Below are positions 13,838 to 13,968 of a DNA stretch of 13,968 nucleotides, piece after piece; positions within the stretch are counted from its first letter, which is position 1; the number at the start of each line of letters is the position of its first letter. The position numbers and the translations under genes are program-made. Below the pieces are notes generated by a model that was not told where the DNA came from, searched no databases, and worked only from the letters and a program-made list of their open reading frames with translations. Origin of the DNA: an uncultured Bacilli bacterium (GTDB taxonomy: Bacteria; Bacillota_I; Bacilli_A; RF39; UBA660); the NCBI GenBank assembly GCA_947630415.1, contig CANRHM010000022.1, positions 1 through 13,968 on the forward strand. The letters run 5' to 3'.

Positions 13838-13968
13838 ATGGAAGCTGTTTTAAAGGTAGAAGGAATGCACTGTGAAGGATGCGAAAATCGTATTCAAAAT
13901 GCAGTCAGTAAAATCGATGGAGTAGAGGAAGTAAAAGCTTCTCATGAAAAAAAAGAAGTAAAATTAAC
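13838..13968 (+). CDS. Heavy-metal-associated (HMA) domain protein, N-terminus only (runs off window)
   Basis: The visible 43 residues start MEAVLKVEGMHCEGCENRI and continue to VDGVEEV-like packing (KIDGVEEVKASHEKKEVKL). The GMHCxxC metal-binding motif and ferredoxin-like beta-alpha-beta pattern identify an HMA domain that binds Cu(I) or a similar ion through two Cys. It is either a stand-alone copper chaperone (CopZ type, about 70 residues) or the N-terminal domain of a P1B-type metal ATPase; the part after the window decides this. TAGGAGGAAAG lies 4-7 nt before the ATG, a strong ribosome binding site, and the gene is 11 nt behind the aminopeptidase gene. Confidence 0.9.
   Translation, partial: MEAVLKVEGMHCEGCENRIQNAVSKIDGVEEVKASHEKKEVKL

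Overview
The window is AT-rich DNA with densely packed genes, AGGAGG-like ribosome binding sites and U-tract terminators, which points to a low-GC Gram-positive bacterium (Bacillota). The gene order pnp then a YlxY-like deacetylase is the one seen in Bacillus. The SMC protein is short (982 aa, like the Mollicutes P115 proteins rather than the roughly 1190 aa Bacillus protein). Together with the clostridial/Bacilli-type small proteins, this suggests an uncultured gut-type Bacilli lineage close to the Mollicutes. That placement is an inference. Every complete gene ends in TAA or TAG, and Trp is read from TGG.

Layout. Positions 2-862 hold the 3' part of pnp (polynucleotide phosphorylase, with KH and S1 domains). 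Positions 928-1791 hold a membrane-anchored YlxY-like polysaccharide deacetylase homologue that has lost the usual metal-binding histidines. Positions 1792-2264 lack any long gene but hold the most interesting structure of the window: two convergent overlapping small transcription units. A plus-strand RNA of about 120 nt runs from its own promoter to a 14-bp terminator hairpin. A minus-strand mRNA of about 235 nt encodes a 27-residue, almost purely hydrophobic peptide behind a very good ribosome binding site. Their 3' ends overlap by about 100 nt, and the 5' leader of the mRNA is complementary to its own 3' end. This is the architecture of a type I toxin-antitoxin locus, and I do not recognise the family. 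smc (2265-5213) follows with its own promoter.

Positions 5334-12357 are a tightly packed co-directional four-gene unit: a giant 1629-residue protein with internal repeats and a C-terminal Cys-rich, possibly GNAT-like domain; a 338-residue aldehyde dehydrogenase (ProA-like) homologue lacking the catalytic cysteine; a 141-residue conserved clostridial-type protein often labelled ribonuclease Z; and a membrane-anchored or secreted DNA/RNA nonspecific endonuclease. Overlaps of 11 and 20 nt and a 20-nt gap between them, with one bidirectional terminator at the end, argue for a single operon.

The last part holds a convergent small Tyr/Asn/Pro-rich protein (12387-12650, minus strand). Divergent from it is a plus-strand operon of an M29 metallo-aminopeptidase (12711-13826) and the start of a heavy-metal-associated (CxxC) protein that runs off the window.

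All function calls rest on motif recognition by eye; no database search was possible.
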